A DNA stretch of 64,000 nt from Pelodera strongyloides (GCA_036852015.1 JAANDG010000328.1:62001-126000); one strand, 5' to 3'. Shown: positions 23,946 to 36,255, counted from the stretch's first letter. Notes: generated from the letters alone by a model not told the origin. Numbers and translations: made by a program.

Positions 23946-26900
23946 ATGGATGATGCACGCAAGAAACAGTCCAATTCCATACGGCGTGAACTACTCGATG
24001 ATTCAAATAACGAAAACTCATTGGGAAGGCACCACCCGGTGATGAGGAGGAAACCATCGGCATTGAGGGTCAGTTGGAAGGCCTAAGCCTAAGCCTAAGC
24101 CTATCAACTGCCGTGAGGATCATATAAGCGGCAGGAGCATGCTCAAAAGCTAAAGTCCCTTGCGTTTATGAAACAACTAGCGCACCGTAGTGACGTGCCA
24201 TCCATTTAGACTAATCTGACTATGCAAACAAATAAAATTGATAAATAATATCAACCTTCTTGAGCGGTTACGTAGCCTAATTCAAGCATATCCCAATTTA
24301 GTTCATTTCTTATTGTATTTATGTAGAAAAAATTGTTCCAGAACAACAAAGCGTCCATTTTATGCAGAAATAGTTTAGGACTGAAGCACGAGGGTTAGAG
24401 TAAGAAAGAAAACACTAGTTTACAAGTTTCTTCTCTATTTGATGAGTCTTTTTTGTCGTTGGTGGTCGAATGGTACCCGGTCACGCAAACTGCGATTCAT
24501 TTCTGAGCCCTTCCCTAATTTTGCATATTATACAAAACTGTTTTCGCAGCCGCGTTTGAGTATTCCGGGAGTTTTTTTTTCACGGTTTTTTATGGACCTG
24601 CAAAGCATTGTAAATTATGAGCTAACTAGAGTTCTATTTATCTTCATTGGGAAATGGGAGATGTTTGATACATCTTTGTGTATATATTTGATCTAGTTAT
24701 ATATAGCGTAACTTCAGGTCCTAACCGGTGGAACAGTGAACCATCGATTGAAAAAGTCGAGCGAAACAAAGAGAATGAAAGATATTCCTTTGAGAAAAGT
24801 GAAACCAGGTTAGTACGAGAGTAGAAGTCTGACCAAGAGAAATTAGCATACGAGCTGTGTAGATTCGGCGGAACACTGGTATCTTTACCTTTCTATGATA
24901 TAGATCAATCGTATATCGATAAAGGTCAATTCAAGGCCAGCTTTTCCACGTTTGTTCGGGTGAGAGGCGCCGAGCCGGAATCGAACCAACGACCGGTGTT
25001 GTGGGTAAGGTACTTGCTATTGCGCCACGCACTTTGCATGATATATATAATAAATATCAATTCAAGGTCAGCCTGCAGCAGTCGGTTCCTCGTCTTATTC
25101 AAAGGAGAAAGTAAAGACCTCTTCTGGCTCCGGAGAACATCAGAATGAAGTAGAAACACCACAGAAACACACTCCACAACCGGTTAATTTTTTTATTATT
25201 GTAGTTTGTAGTTTTAACATTCATACACAATGTTGCGGTTTGATGGAGCAGAGTCAAGTGCGCGGCTTGCCACGAAATACGACACAGATTCGGGCCCTTG
25301 TCGCTTGTCCTCACAAAACGTTGTCTTTTGTTAGTGCTCGGTTCGACGTGATATCTAGTAGGAGATTCCAGTTGCCGTATGAACGAGCGTTGGGAGACAT
25401 CCCGGTCGGGAGAATTTATCTCTGCGTGTCGCTGGTTCGCGTGATCCCTCTCTCGCTCTCACCCTCCAGGGGGAGTCTGGGAGCATGCTCCCAGCGTTCG
25501 TAAATACGACCACGGAAGTCAACTTATTATTATTGATTTTATACTTGATTGTTAATAAAGCTTCATATAGCAGCGGAGTCGCCCATCGTTATCGGGGAAT
25601 AGGAAGGTGAAAAGTCGGGGACATAGACACAACAACGGTGTCGATAGGGCAACACCGCCCATAACACCCCAAGAGGTTGGTTGTGTTTTGCATTAAAGTG
25701 ATTAACATCCGTTTTCTTGAATCGCATTTCAATTAACTGAATTCCTGTGTGTTATGCTAAATGGGACCGAATTGAGACCGCTTTTCTATTCCGATCATGC
25801 TCTTTGATATACGTTTCAAAAACAGGATGCTATTTAGCTTGAAACATAGTAAACTCAGTTTGCATAGTTGTGGACTCCTATATATTTATGCTAAGTGAGC
25901 TTGCGTGTCCGATTATTCTAATCATACTAACTTGCATAGGATGCTTGTAACTGCGGTTATCCAAATTCCGTTAAAAAACAGGGTGTTATACCGCTTTAAG
26001 CACAACGCTCCAAAACAAATTTAACTCTGTGTGTATCTTATATGAAGTGACGCTATTTCTTCAGGCGGCCAAAATTCTCGTGAGCGACACGAATGAGTCC
26101 AAAGTCGGGTCAAAAGAGTCCACAAAAACTGGGTCACAAGAGCGGGAAAAAGACCAAATGAAATCAGACAAGACTCCTCCTACTGTACATTTAAGCAAGA
26201 AGGGTCCTGAAATGAACAAGGTCAATGTTATAAGTTTATTCCTTTTTTTCTTTATCAATCCACTAACTTATTATTGCAACAATTCGTTGTATTCAAGTTT
26301 ATACTTCTACCTTTTTTCTTAAATTGTGTTTCATTGAGGCTTACTGTTAGAGGTGAAGTATCATAATGATCAATCTGAACAAAAATCCAAAAAAATTTAT
26401 ATATCTTTGCTTGTATGGTAAAATCGACATTGCTCCTGAGGCCGTGTAAGTATATACTCCTCCGGTTTGCAGTTCGGGGAAGGGAGTTTTGTCCCTGAGA
26501 ACAAATTCCAATGCTTGGGCTCGGGGATACGACCTTTGATGACGGCGAAAACACACTTCTGCACTTAGGACACCTGCGAACATTTTGTGATGTATTTTTA
26601 CCAAGTTTACTGTAAATAAGTTAGACCTTATTTTATATTTTCTGTTGATTTCAGGAACAGAAATCGAAGATGAAGTCAGTTCATACACAGTTGGACAAAC
26701 CGATGGATTCTCAAGAGACAAGTACTTTTTAATTCCAAAATCTCTGCGAATTTTTCTGAAACTGCATAACATTCTGTCGTAAGCAAATTTGGACCCCCAG
26801 GCACCAATACACTTCAACCATGTGTCTTTATCTACATAACAACGCAGATGCTGAAAAGGCTTTTTTTAATTTTGCATTTTACGTTTTGAAGCGATACAAC

Positions 26901-29900
26901 GGCTTTTTTGAAAGATTGGTGGCCCACTGCATTCCCATGTCTTGTTGGTATGCATAGGAAAATAATTAGAATACGTATCGCCAGTACTTTGCATACACTT
27001 CGTGGTAATACGGCGTCCATTACACAGTCCAGCCAGAATCGGCTGTAATTCCGCTTTAAGAACCGCCACTATTTGAAAATCAGAAGAGTGGGCAAATTGT
27101 GCAAGATATACAGAAGGAGAAACCTCAGTACTTGCCTCCAGCATTGCGTAAGTATATACATGTATAGTTATCCTCCTTTTAATTATTTTGGGAACTGCCG
27201 TAACATACGCTGTAATTTATGGAAGCATTTGCACAACATGATATGTTTGTAGTCCAACGGTCCAACCTTTGCGTCCTATAGCCTATAGCTCTACGCCCTA
27301 GATATAGGGTACGGTTAATTGTAAGACGGGGCTGGGATGCCCAGGTCTAATATTTTGTTCCATAATTAAAATAATTAGTACTTCTTCCGGAACGTCTGAC
27401 CACTGACGAAATTTGGCGTTCAAGTCCGCTTGGTGTGGTTTGCAGGCGGCAAAGTTACGGCACGCAAGTAGTGGTTTCGGCGGGCAACCCGCCGCGCCAG
27501 CCAGATGCCGACATAGCGCCACTTTTTTCCAATGCTCCTGCGCACGTTGCTGCTTTCATGCCAATTTTCTCGTTTTTATCTAAGTTCAAAAGTGACGTCA
27601 ATCCGTTCCTTTAAGCAAGGGAACAGTCAGTTCCACTTGTTCGGAAAGCCCCGTCACCAGATTCTCTGGAATCCGACCCATTTTCTGTTATGAACAGGAC
27701 AATCATTGGAGCAAATTTTGCGGACAATGCAGAGTATGGTAGGTTCAAGTTTTTTTCAAAGAACGGCTAATAACATGTGTATTAGGTTGAGTGAAAGGAG
27801 AGATGGAGTGGAGTTTTTTTTTAGAATTATGGATAGCTGCCCGATTAGGCAGAGGTAGAAGCAGCAATATGCTCTATCTTCATGTAATTGAAAGTAATCT
27901 TTACAGCAAGGGACACTTTCTCACATAACTACCAGTTCTTCTCTATGCTAATTGCCTACTTCATTGGTTTCTCAAACCTCACTCTATTTCCGTTGAATAT
28001 GGCCAAGCATGGAGGATGTACTGTATTTTCTTATAATATGCATATATTATTTGCTGGCTTGCTTGTTCTTGTACAATGAGAGATGGAGAGAAGGAGGGAT
28101 TGAGAGAAAGAAAGAGAGAGAGAGAGAGAGCGCGAGCGAGCGAGCGAGCGAGAACGAAAGAACAAGTTAGATAGAGAGAGGTGGAGACCTAAGCTCATTG
28201 TCAGCTCACGGAGCTAGAGCAAGTGTAGGGAATTAAGTCTACGGTTAAATGCTTTCACTAACTTTTACTAATATATGTAACCTAATGCCTTTCAGTATGG
28301 TACTTATTACCCTACTCCATTTGTTGTGTTGTGTACGTTTTACCAGCTGGATACATTGAAGTAAGAGTTTGCATAATATCAATGTTTTCCTTGTACCATT
28401 TTCTAAACATTTCTTGTACCATTTTATCAGCGTGACCAACTAAGAGGGTTACGAAATTTAGTGCCTATCATTGCATACCAGTGATGAATTGTAATTGAGA
28501 TATATTTTTGCAGACATTTATTGGACAATTCATTGGCGCCCCACCGATAGTCAGCTACCCGCTTATTGCTCCCATTTTAAAAGGTAGTGAGTTCAGAGCA
28601 TTTATATTTATTCACAGTCTGTCTGTAGTCATACGTGTCTAGATCAAAACTTATGCAGATTGCTCTTCACGGTCGCTACGACGTTCGGGTATAGGCCGCG
28701 ACGTGCGGGTACCGTCTGCCCGCCCGCATTTCTACAAAGCATGCTTACTGAATAAAAACCCAAAAAAAATGTTATTTATTTTAGTAACGGCTTGGGCTGA
28801 TGCCACAATTATGTTACTTGGGATTCTTTCCACGTGTAACGAAGGAATATTATCGGGTGGAATTCTACAGAAAGGCAGATTGAACTTTACCCTCACCTCT
28901 TGCACCCGGGAGAGTGATATTAGTAAGTTGCCTTGGTTTCGTATAATATGAACTTGCCAGTTTGTTGGCATTGCCGTTTCGTATGTGGATTTCATAACGT
29001 CGCTGTTGCGCACACATGGCGTACATACGGCGCAACAACAGCGCTCTGATTGCGCACACATGGCGCACATGGCGCAACAGCAGCGCTCTAAAGAATACCC
29101 TCACCTCACTCCCTGTGCCAGCCGAAAGTGTACTCATTTTCCGAAGAACATATACGCATCATCCGCTCCGCACACGGATACCCGTTTATTCAGAGCCGCG
29201 GAGTTTCATTAATTTTGTACGGCGCTCTGGCAGTGGCACCCGTTCATGTCTCAAATATTTGTTTGATGGTATTTATGTTTCTCTTCAGATTGTTTTTCAT
29301 TGGATACTGAGTTGCAGTGCTTCAACGAAACAAAATTTATACGGGTAAGGGAACGCTTGTCGTGCGATTGTTTGGTGCGCAGTGCGCAGTTCTCAGACGC
29401 AGAGTAGAATCCTCGATCGCTCGGCGGGGCGACATCTTTAATCTGGAAACAAATTTTTGGTTTTCCGTGGAATTTCTTCCTCATCCGGTATACGTTGGCC
29501 TTGGCAAACAATGCATTATTCGTTTAAGATGCTTGAGAAGATGGCCATTCAATTGTTACTGTATATCTTTCATCATATTGATTCACATATATGTAATGTT
29601 TTGATAAATATATATTTCTTAACCTTTCAGAAAAATTGTCTGCCAGAGGATAGAAGTACATTCTCTACAGTGGCCACGCACAATGCAGATTATGCGTTTT
29701 TGTCATTTTTCAAGTAAGCCATATTTTCAAATTTACTATGGCCAAAGGAATGTAAACGATGCATTTAACATCTGTATGCATGTAAACGGGTATCTGAAGT
29801 TTTGTAAAAAATTTCGCATATTTTGCAATAATTAAAATCGCTGGTGGGCAGTCGGCACACTCTACGTCTGTCCAATATTTTGAACTTATAATCGTATAGA

Positions 29901-32900
29901 AAAGAAACCCTAGCACACTTTATTGCGGGCTAATTTCTGAAGTAAAATACTTCAACTCAATATTGTTTTTTTTTTAGGGACACGATATCTTCAGAACGGG
30001 AGGAAACACGTATCCATCACTTTAACAAGTTTTACCTTGTGGTAAGTATTGTATTAGAATAAAAAACTGGTAAGCCAAAGAAAAAAAAACACAATTTGTC
30101 CCAACGTGGACGTAAACGAAGGTAAACAGCTGGAGGGCAGCCTTTGATCATCCGAGATCCTAGGCCTAAGCAAACTCATAGCTGTATGAACGAATCAAGC
30201 TGTATAGATAGGAATCAAAATCTTCCCGAGTTGCTGTATAGTTTATATTTTTTATAAAGTACAAGTTTATAAAGTACGAATTAATTTTTCCTAATTCCTG
30301 TTCAGGCATTTCTCTCTAAAGCATTTTTCACGTGCTTTGTCGGCGTGATGCTCACACTTCCAGTTAGACACGTTGGTAAGTAGTATTTCGAAATAAAGCT
30401 TAAGCATATAGTATACAAATGCAGTAATCATATGTTTGAGGTAAGACGTAGATGGAGGCGTTCTGTAAGAGGAAAGTAATAGGATAAGAACCGTAGTTCG
30501 TCTACCCATTGTTTATGTGTAATAAGTGCCCCTTTATTTTCGGATCGGCACGAAACCACGTGCCATACAGCTTTAACTCTGACTCTGTGTGTTCCAGCCA
30601 AGGTTGTCCTCTCACTGGAGATTATTTGCATTTCGTCTCTGATTTGCCTCTCGGTGCATTTGAATATAAATGCTCCGGTAGAATTCCTCACTGATAAACA
30701 ATCCGAGGTAACAAAGCCAAGCTTCAGACGCCTGTTGCATCTCGAGGTGGGTGGGATATTGATTTCTATTTTATTGTAAAGGGATATAACGGCCGGTTTT
30801 GAATCGTACGATCAACGCGGTATTTCCATGTAGTGTAGGCAAATAACGAAGCCATACATCCATACTGCGTGATTTTTTATTCATGTGGGAACACAGTTGT
30901 CCAGGAGATGTTTCAAAAAGCGCCCGTTATACCGCTTTAAAAGCGACGACGTCTCGTTTCGAAGGTAGCATTGCATTTAAACAGAAATAAAATGGGCCAG
31001 GCGCCCGACGTAACTTTAGAGAAATATAAGCAGGGAATTTTTACGAAAACAGACGTAAAAGTAGGACGAAGGCGTAGGAAACGCATCCTAAGTCAGCCGA
31101 CGAGCTTCCCGCCGAAGTTACCGATGGGTTTACATGTGTTCCGAGTTCCGACACTAAACCTTTTAACGTTGCAGACTTGGGCGGCGGCACTGGAGCACTG
31201 TCTGCTTTCGAATGGCTTGATGAACTCAGAAATGACTACGCTCGCCGCGCTGACAAACCGAAAGAACAGGTTATTGAAGGTGACATTTTGAATTTTTTTC
31301 ATTTTCGTTCGTTATGCCTTCGGGTGCAGCAATTTTAGTAAAATTGTGGAACTCCTCAAGAGCGTTTAAGGGGGTGGAACGCATTAGCAGTGTTTAATGC
31401 TGCACTTGTTGCGAAATGTTCCTGAAACGAACTTGAAGCTGATTGAAGTCGTCAGACTAGAACCTGGAAAGGTTAAAAAAAGCTGGGAATATCCACCGAA
31501 ACTTAATCCTTGTCAGTAAACTGATACTATCTATTTTCTACCATTGGCCAATTTAAAGCGAAACAGCGGCCGGTTTTTGAAACACATCGTGTAGACCAGC
31601 ATTCTTATTCAGCCTATGCAAATGAACGTAAATTAGAATAAAGAAATCGCCCTAAATTCGAGCAATTTAGCGTAAATACGTAAGAATTCAGTTTCCATGA
31701 TGCGTTTCAAAAACCGGCCGGTAGTTCGCTTTAAATGGCCACTCTTCAAAAGTTTGATGTATATTTCTCACATTTCAGTGGGTTTTGTTGGGAATGTCGA
31801 TCGACTTTTTTATGGGAATAGTGGGGATTTTGATCGCTGTCCCAGCGGCGCGTGCACTTCAAGTTGCCTCGCACCAGCCGATCACCTTTTTACAAATTAT
31901 AAGCCGAAACTCAATGTCAGGTAGGTAAACGGCTTTGCCTAATCCTAATTCTGACCCGTAATGCGAAGCCCCTCTAACTAAGCCGAAGTACATGCCTAAG
32001 CACAGTCTGCGCCTTAACTTAAACCAAAGCCTAAGGCCATGTCGATCACATCTTTAAAAGTTACCATGGGTATGCGGGTGTTTATGCCCTTTCCCGTTAA
32101 AAGTTGAGAGTATGTGTGTTATCTTGAGTGTATCTTGGTAGATAGATGATACGATCAGAGCTTCTTCCGGCTCCCAATATAATATTCAAAAACAAACGAA
32201 TCAAAGTGGTTTTTATTCGCCGTGTTTCGCCATCATCAGGAACAACATCCTGTAGCTTGGTAGTACGCAACAAAATAAAACAGATCTTAGTTCGTTATTC
32301 TTAACTATATTTTAGGTATTCACTACGTACTTGCTTCATTGCCTCAAGTCCTCTCGTTTTATAAAAATCGCGAGTTTTGGACGGTCTGTTTTGTGATCGG
32401 TGTCAGCAGTATGTTTCTCGCCACAATAATTGGTAGGCGATGCATATTACTATCTATAAATTATTAAAGCGAAATAAAAGCCGGTTTTCCAAACGCATCC
32501 CAAAATAATTGCATTCCTCGGTACTTATGCTAACCATAAGTGGAGTTAGTATACTAATGCTCATTTGCATATAATGCATGGGGTTGCAGTTATTTCGTTA
32601 TTTGACACACATTTCAAAAAGCGGAAGTTATTTCACTTTTAATTATGATAACGCTTCGTGCATGGCGCTGGGAAACAATCGCCAAGCTCACGGAGAAAAT
32701 CCGATTATACGGCTGGAACTACTTCATCACATTTGAGTGCGACCCAGGTCCGGCAGTCAAGTTCATACTACTAATTACCCAAGGAATATTTAGCAATTCA
32801 ATTCATCGTGCAAGAATTCTTCAAGGGATTATTTGGAATAAAGAAAAAGTGGCACACTGCTCTATTGACAGCAACGTTTGTCTTCTGCCTCACTATAGTC

Positions 32901-35491
32901 TACAATTTTCGGGTGGGTATTTTTTTTTTCTTATACATACATATTCGCAAGGAATGTTTGTTGGTAATTTCAATAACGACTAGGTACGAGATCGTTCAAG
33001 TCCTCCAATCTTAAAGCGATATAACATCCGGTTTTTGGAACATTTATTTTATGACTGCACGCCAGAACCCAGCGGCGTGCCACTTTACCCTGCCACATGC
33101 ACGTCGTAACGTTGTCGTTTGCACGTCAAGTTTCACGTTGTACCCGTTGCTCGCGGATCCAACATAATGAACCACAAAATGAAAATGAATGCGTGATAAA
33201 TTGAAAGATACCAGTTCCTCTATGGCGTTAGTAGTAATTCAATTCTTCATCGAATATTTTCCAGAATGAAGTTCTATTATTCAACTGGACACTTCAAAGC
33301 CGACAAGTTCTATTTTCGTGGTCGTTGGCCGCGAAACAAGTGATCCTGATCGGAGCTTATGGTAGGTCATTCCCAAATTTTTTTACGTTATCATCGTATC
33401 CCTTATTATCCCTTCTTATATTATCCCTTATCATTTTGGTTCAAACACACGTCATCAATGGGCCAAAAGGCCAACATACACATACGTGTTTATATTGCAA
33501 AGTGAATTAATGGGGGTTTCCAAGTATCCCAAAAATTGATTGTGATTCTGTCAATATTATCGTATTTCTGCACGAAACCTGCACATATAATGTGAAAAAT
33601 AAAAAAATATTATCGTGTAGTTGCAAAATACGGTAGATTTTCAGCATACTTGGGCTTGGAAGCCCCAAAATGAGCAATAATTACCAAGTACGAAGTACTT
33701 ACCAATTACCAATTACCAATAATTACCAAGTACGAAGTACCAAGTACGAAAATGGATGTCTCTTTAACTATAAGGTGCCGTATGGCCGTATCAGTTCTCA
33801 TAATAGTAATACACAATACGCAACCATGTATGTGCCCAAGAAAGCATATCTAAAAAGTCTCTAGGTGCCCAACAAATGATGTTCGACATGGCATTCACAC
33901 ACAGAAAATCAAAAACATTTTTCGGACAAATCGGCGCAAAAGTGGCTGATTATTCCCGAATACTCTACTTTTACTTCAATCCTTTGATTACAATAGTAGG
34001 TTTTTCTCTTCCGTCTTACTGTAATTGGAATACAATACATGCAAAATGTTGAATATTTATTACAGATTACAGAATCCAAAAAGACTAAAAAGAGACGCAA
34101 AAGGCCGGCAAAAGGGTACACGGACACATCATTCCCTTTAAAATACATACTCTTTAGTTTTTCATCTACTCGGTCACCACGCTCAAAGATTGGACGAATC
34201 CGGAATATGTACCCTTTGTTTACGTGAGTCTTGTTTGATTTATACATTGAGTTACAAATAAATTTATGTATATCTTGTTTTTTGTTTCTTTATATGTTTA
34301 TAAGATGTATACAAAATGGTTCAATGAATTCTATTACAGCTTCAAAAACGGCCATTCTTGGCTGCATTCGTCAACCCTGCCATGGTACCCGTGCTAGTGG
34401 TGGCTTTTTGCATGATCATCAGGGTTATAATGTCAAATGTTAGTTGTTTTTCTACACGAAGTATGTCCTTTCTTGTTGTTGCTGGGGTGTAACGAACCGA
34501 GGTGATAGGTAATTATGGCATTAAAGCAGTATTATTGTAGCAGAATATAACTATCCTATGTATCCTATGTAAATTTGGTGCCGAAAGCATCGGACGGGCA
34601 CCAAAAATTTGCATAGGATATATAGTAAACGTATCATATGCAAATTTCCCAAAGTAGGTACAATACTGCTTTAACATTCAAAGATTTTAGGTTAACAGCT
34701 CGCGAGCACCTGCGCCGCTCCGAATTCGCTCATTTCACAATTGGATTTTTTATTTTCAGGACAAAATGTCAATTTTCCGCGTGCAACCAGAGCATCCATC
34801 ATTTCCAAGGATACGAGTGCCTCTTGAACAACATGCAAGTTCTATCTTCTAATTTTATTCGAGCCATTTTTGCTTTGAAATTGATGTGGCGCGGCGAGCA
34901 GCTGGCGGTGAAAATGAAATAAAAATAGATGCAATGTGCTTTGCTTACCAATTTGCGTTGGGCTGTTCTACACGTCGCGCGAACCTGGCAAACGGGTAGA
35001 GAGATAGTGTGCGGCGCGTCATATGCGTACCTGTTTTTGTTCCAGCGCTCATCACAAAAGCTGTCATCAATACGTTTCAAAGTCACATAATATACGGAGT
35101 TGGCAAAATTCGCAAAATTTGTGTATTCATTCTGCTACATGAAGAGTGGCCAAGTACCTTTTACTTTTGAAACGAAATGCTAGCCCCTTTGGAAAATTTG
35201 CATAAGCAAATCCTATGTATCCTATGCTAATTTTGTACGATTGCCGTGGACGATCGTACAAAATTAGCATAGGATACATAGGATTTGCTTATGATATGCA
35301 AATTTTCCAAAGGGGCTAGCATTTCGCTTTAAGAAAATAAAATTTTAATAATAAAAACTCGCGTTCAGGAAAATGCAGACGATCCGGCGATGATGCTGTG
35401 CCCCACACACAGGGCCCTTTCAAGGGAGTCTATGATACTAGATCCCAATGCGCCTACGGAACCCTATCAAAACCAATTAATGCAATTTTAG
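23946..35491 (+). CDS. Highly divergent SLC6 (sodium:neurotransmitter symporter family) protein
   Basis: Seen: exons 23946-24068, 24718-24808, 25079-25182, 26065-26220, 26655-26721, 27061-27147, 27616-27738, 27907-28070, 28514-28583, 28785-28922, 29289-29344, 29631-29713, 29978-30041, 30306-30375, 30598-30746, 31175-31279, 31779-31920, 32316-32432, 32794-32912, 33265-33361, 33865-33995, 34158-34223, 34340-34438, 34760-34780 and 35369-35491 join in frame to 854 residues. Residues 1-250 are Lys/Ser/Glu-rich and disordered; then come 12 membrane segments in SLC6 order: TM1 after RDTFSHNYQFF, GQFIGAPPIVSYPLIAPILK (TM2-3 loop), a Cys-containing long loop, KVVLSLEI (TM5), LLHLETWAAALEH (TM6), and GAYGAQQM after TM10. 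Known: family members are Na+/Cl- coupled carriers of amino acids and transmitters. Odd: the TM1 motif NVWRFPY is replaced by NLTLFPL, so the gating Arg and Trp are gone and transport is doubtful. The ATG follows directly on TTTTAG, as in trans-spliced starts. A longer exon 24 reaching TAA at 34850-34852 with AATAAA at 34918 is an alternative end. Confidence 0.87.
24081..24103. repeat. Interstitial telomeric repeat in SLC6 intron 1
   Basis: CCTAAGCCTAAGCCTAAGCC, 12 bases after the exon 1 donor at 24069. Confidence 0.8.
24957..25029 (-). mobile_element. tRNA-like SINE head, minus strand, in SLC6 intron 2
   Basis: On the minus strand it reads GCGTGGCGCAATAGCAAG, then CCGGTCGTTGGTTCGATTCC, closely matching the head of the SINE at 21874 (ACCGGTCGTTGGTTCGATCC). 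The rest of the SINE body is absent. It ends ~50 bases before SLC6 exon 3. Similar 16-mers TCAATTCAAGGYCAGC at 24926-24941 and 25057-25072 flank it. Confidence 0.65.
26889..27056. mobile_element. MITE abutting the SLC6 exon 6 acceptor
   Basis: Left AAGCGATACAACGGC, right GGCTGTAATTCCGCTT then TA. The exon 6 acceptor AG is at 27059-27060, immediately after the TA, so the terminus CCGCTTTAAG forms the 3' splice site in the phase-consistent model. Confidence 0.65.
28105..28150. repeat. GA-rich microsatellite in SLC6 intron 8
   Basis: GAAAGAGAGAGAGAGAG then (GCGA)n, about 35 bases after the exon 8 donor. Confidence 0.85.
28995..29090. repeat. Short GC-rich tandem duplication in SLC6 intron 10
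   Basis: Two copies of a ~45-base unit: TTGCGCACACATGGCG ... GGCGCAACAACAGCGCTCT, then TTGCGCACACATGGCG ... GGCGCAACAGCAGCGCTCT. No coding support. Confidence 0.7.
30779..30937. mobile_element. MITE in SLC6 intron 15
   Basis: Left AAGGGATATAACGGCCGG with TTTTGAATCGTACG, right GTTTCAAAAAGCGCCC then GTTATACCGCTT; TA flanks. Confidence 0.7.
31556..31731. mobile_element. MITE in SLC6 intron 16
   Basis: 176 bp; AAGCGAAACAGCGGCCGG left, CCGGCCGGTAGTTCGCTT right, TA flanks; same internal sequence as the copy at 15896. Confidence 0.8.
32467..32638. mobile_element. MITE (diverged) in SLC6 intron 18
   Basis: Left AAGCGAAATAAAAGCCGG, right CATTTCAAAAAGCGG then TTATTTCACTT. Confidence 0.6.
33515..33665. 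mobile_element. Short inverted-ended repeat in SLC6 intron 20
   Basis: Starts GGTTTCCAAGTATCCC and ends ATACTTGGGCTTGGAAGCC; its inner parts match ~18945-19030 (TGTGATTCTGTCAATA). Class unknown. Confidence 0.5.
34525..34671. mobile_element. Foldback MITE, AAGCAGTATTATTG termini, in SLC6 intron 23
   Basis: 147 bp between TA dinucleotides; right end CAATACTGCTT. The inner arms CCTATGTAAATTTGGTGCC and GGCACCAAAAATTTGCATAGG are inverted. Confidence 0.75.
35170..35329. mobile_element. Near-perfect foldback MITE in last SLC6 intron
   Basis: Close copy of the 14596-14760 element (GAAATGCTAGCCCCTTTGG ... CTAGCATTTCGCTT). The left arm has lost a few bases relative to the other copy, so the two arms have diverged independently. 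Confidence 0.82.
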
Positions 35492-36000
35492 ACTTTATAT
35501 TCATTGTATTTGGTAATCATCATGGGAAGTTGGTTGCAGGATCTCATGAACTTTTTGTGCGCAGCAGCGTCATAACTGGTGGTGTGCCGCACCACGGCGT
35601 GTGTGAGAATGTCGCAGCGGCGCACTAAAACCTTCCCACTGCTTTGCACCCATACTTCCCAATTTGATGAGTTCCAGCTTCCAAGTAAATATAGGACGAT
35701 TCAGTCTACGTTCAGTTAACAGTTTAACCTCTACCAATTGTCTTACGCGTAAACGTCAAAGTGAATTACAGTGCTAGCTTACCGTTTTAATGGTCACATT
35801 CTGTTACACGTGTACATAAGAGTTCTTCCAATTATATCCCGTGGATAAATGTTAAGCTTTTTTGTGTGTTTTATCTCGTAAAGATGCTACCAAGCTAAAA
35901 TGGCTCACTTTACCACAGAGCGTAACGCCGAACAAGACTACCATGCTTTGTTATCACATAAAAGAGCTATATACTTGAGAGGCTCAGTCGGTTTGAAAAC
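35492..36000. other. Spacer between convergent SLC6 and lbp genes
   Basis: No exon seen. An in-frame extension of an alternative SLC6 reading runs to ~35628 (36 codons past a GCAG), but it lacks further support. Confidence 0.4.
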
Positions 36001-36006
36001 TTTATT
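36001..36006 (-). promoter_or_regulatory. Poly(A) signal of the lbp gene
   Basis: AATAAA on the minus strand, ~250 bases past the stop at 36256. A half MITE (CCGGCTGTCATACTGCTT) lies between them at ~36150-36180. Confidence 0.5.
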
Positions 36007-36255
36007 AACTCAACAAATATGCATGTCAATAAGAACTATATACACAAGAGGAGTATCATGTACATTAAACTCATAGAACAACAAATACAGAGAACAGTAA
36101 TACACAAATCCGTGAATGAGGGAAAACACGCGGGTCTCAAACAGGCATAAATTTCAAAAACCGGCTGTCATACTGCTTTAACCAGAGTGTAGATTACAAT
36201 GGCCAAGAGGTAAGTTTGCAATCGCAGTGGTTCAATTTACGTATACTTGAATATT

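Noticed and set aside
26347..26817. 156-codon minus-strand ORF inside SLC6
   Set aside because: It overlaps SLC6 exon 5 and intron on the other strand, has no splice or signal features and no recognisable domain; probably chance, though a transcript check would be simple.
30971..31291. 106-codon ORF starting MGQAPDVTLEKYKQGIF
   Set aside because: Only its last part, from 31175, aligns with SLC6 TM6, and the preceding exon joins there in phase; the earlier part is intronic in that model. It could be an alternative exon.
32645..32800. ORF beginning MITLRAWRWETIAKL before SLC6 exon 19
   Set aside because: Exon 18 joins exon 19 at 32794 in phase and SLC6 topology leaves no place for this segment, so I treated it as intron.
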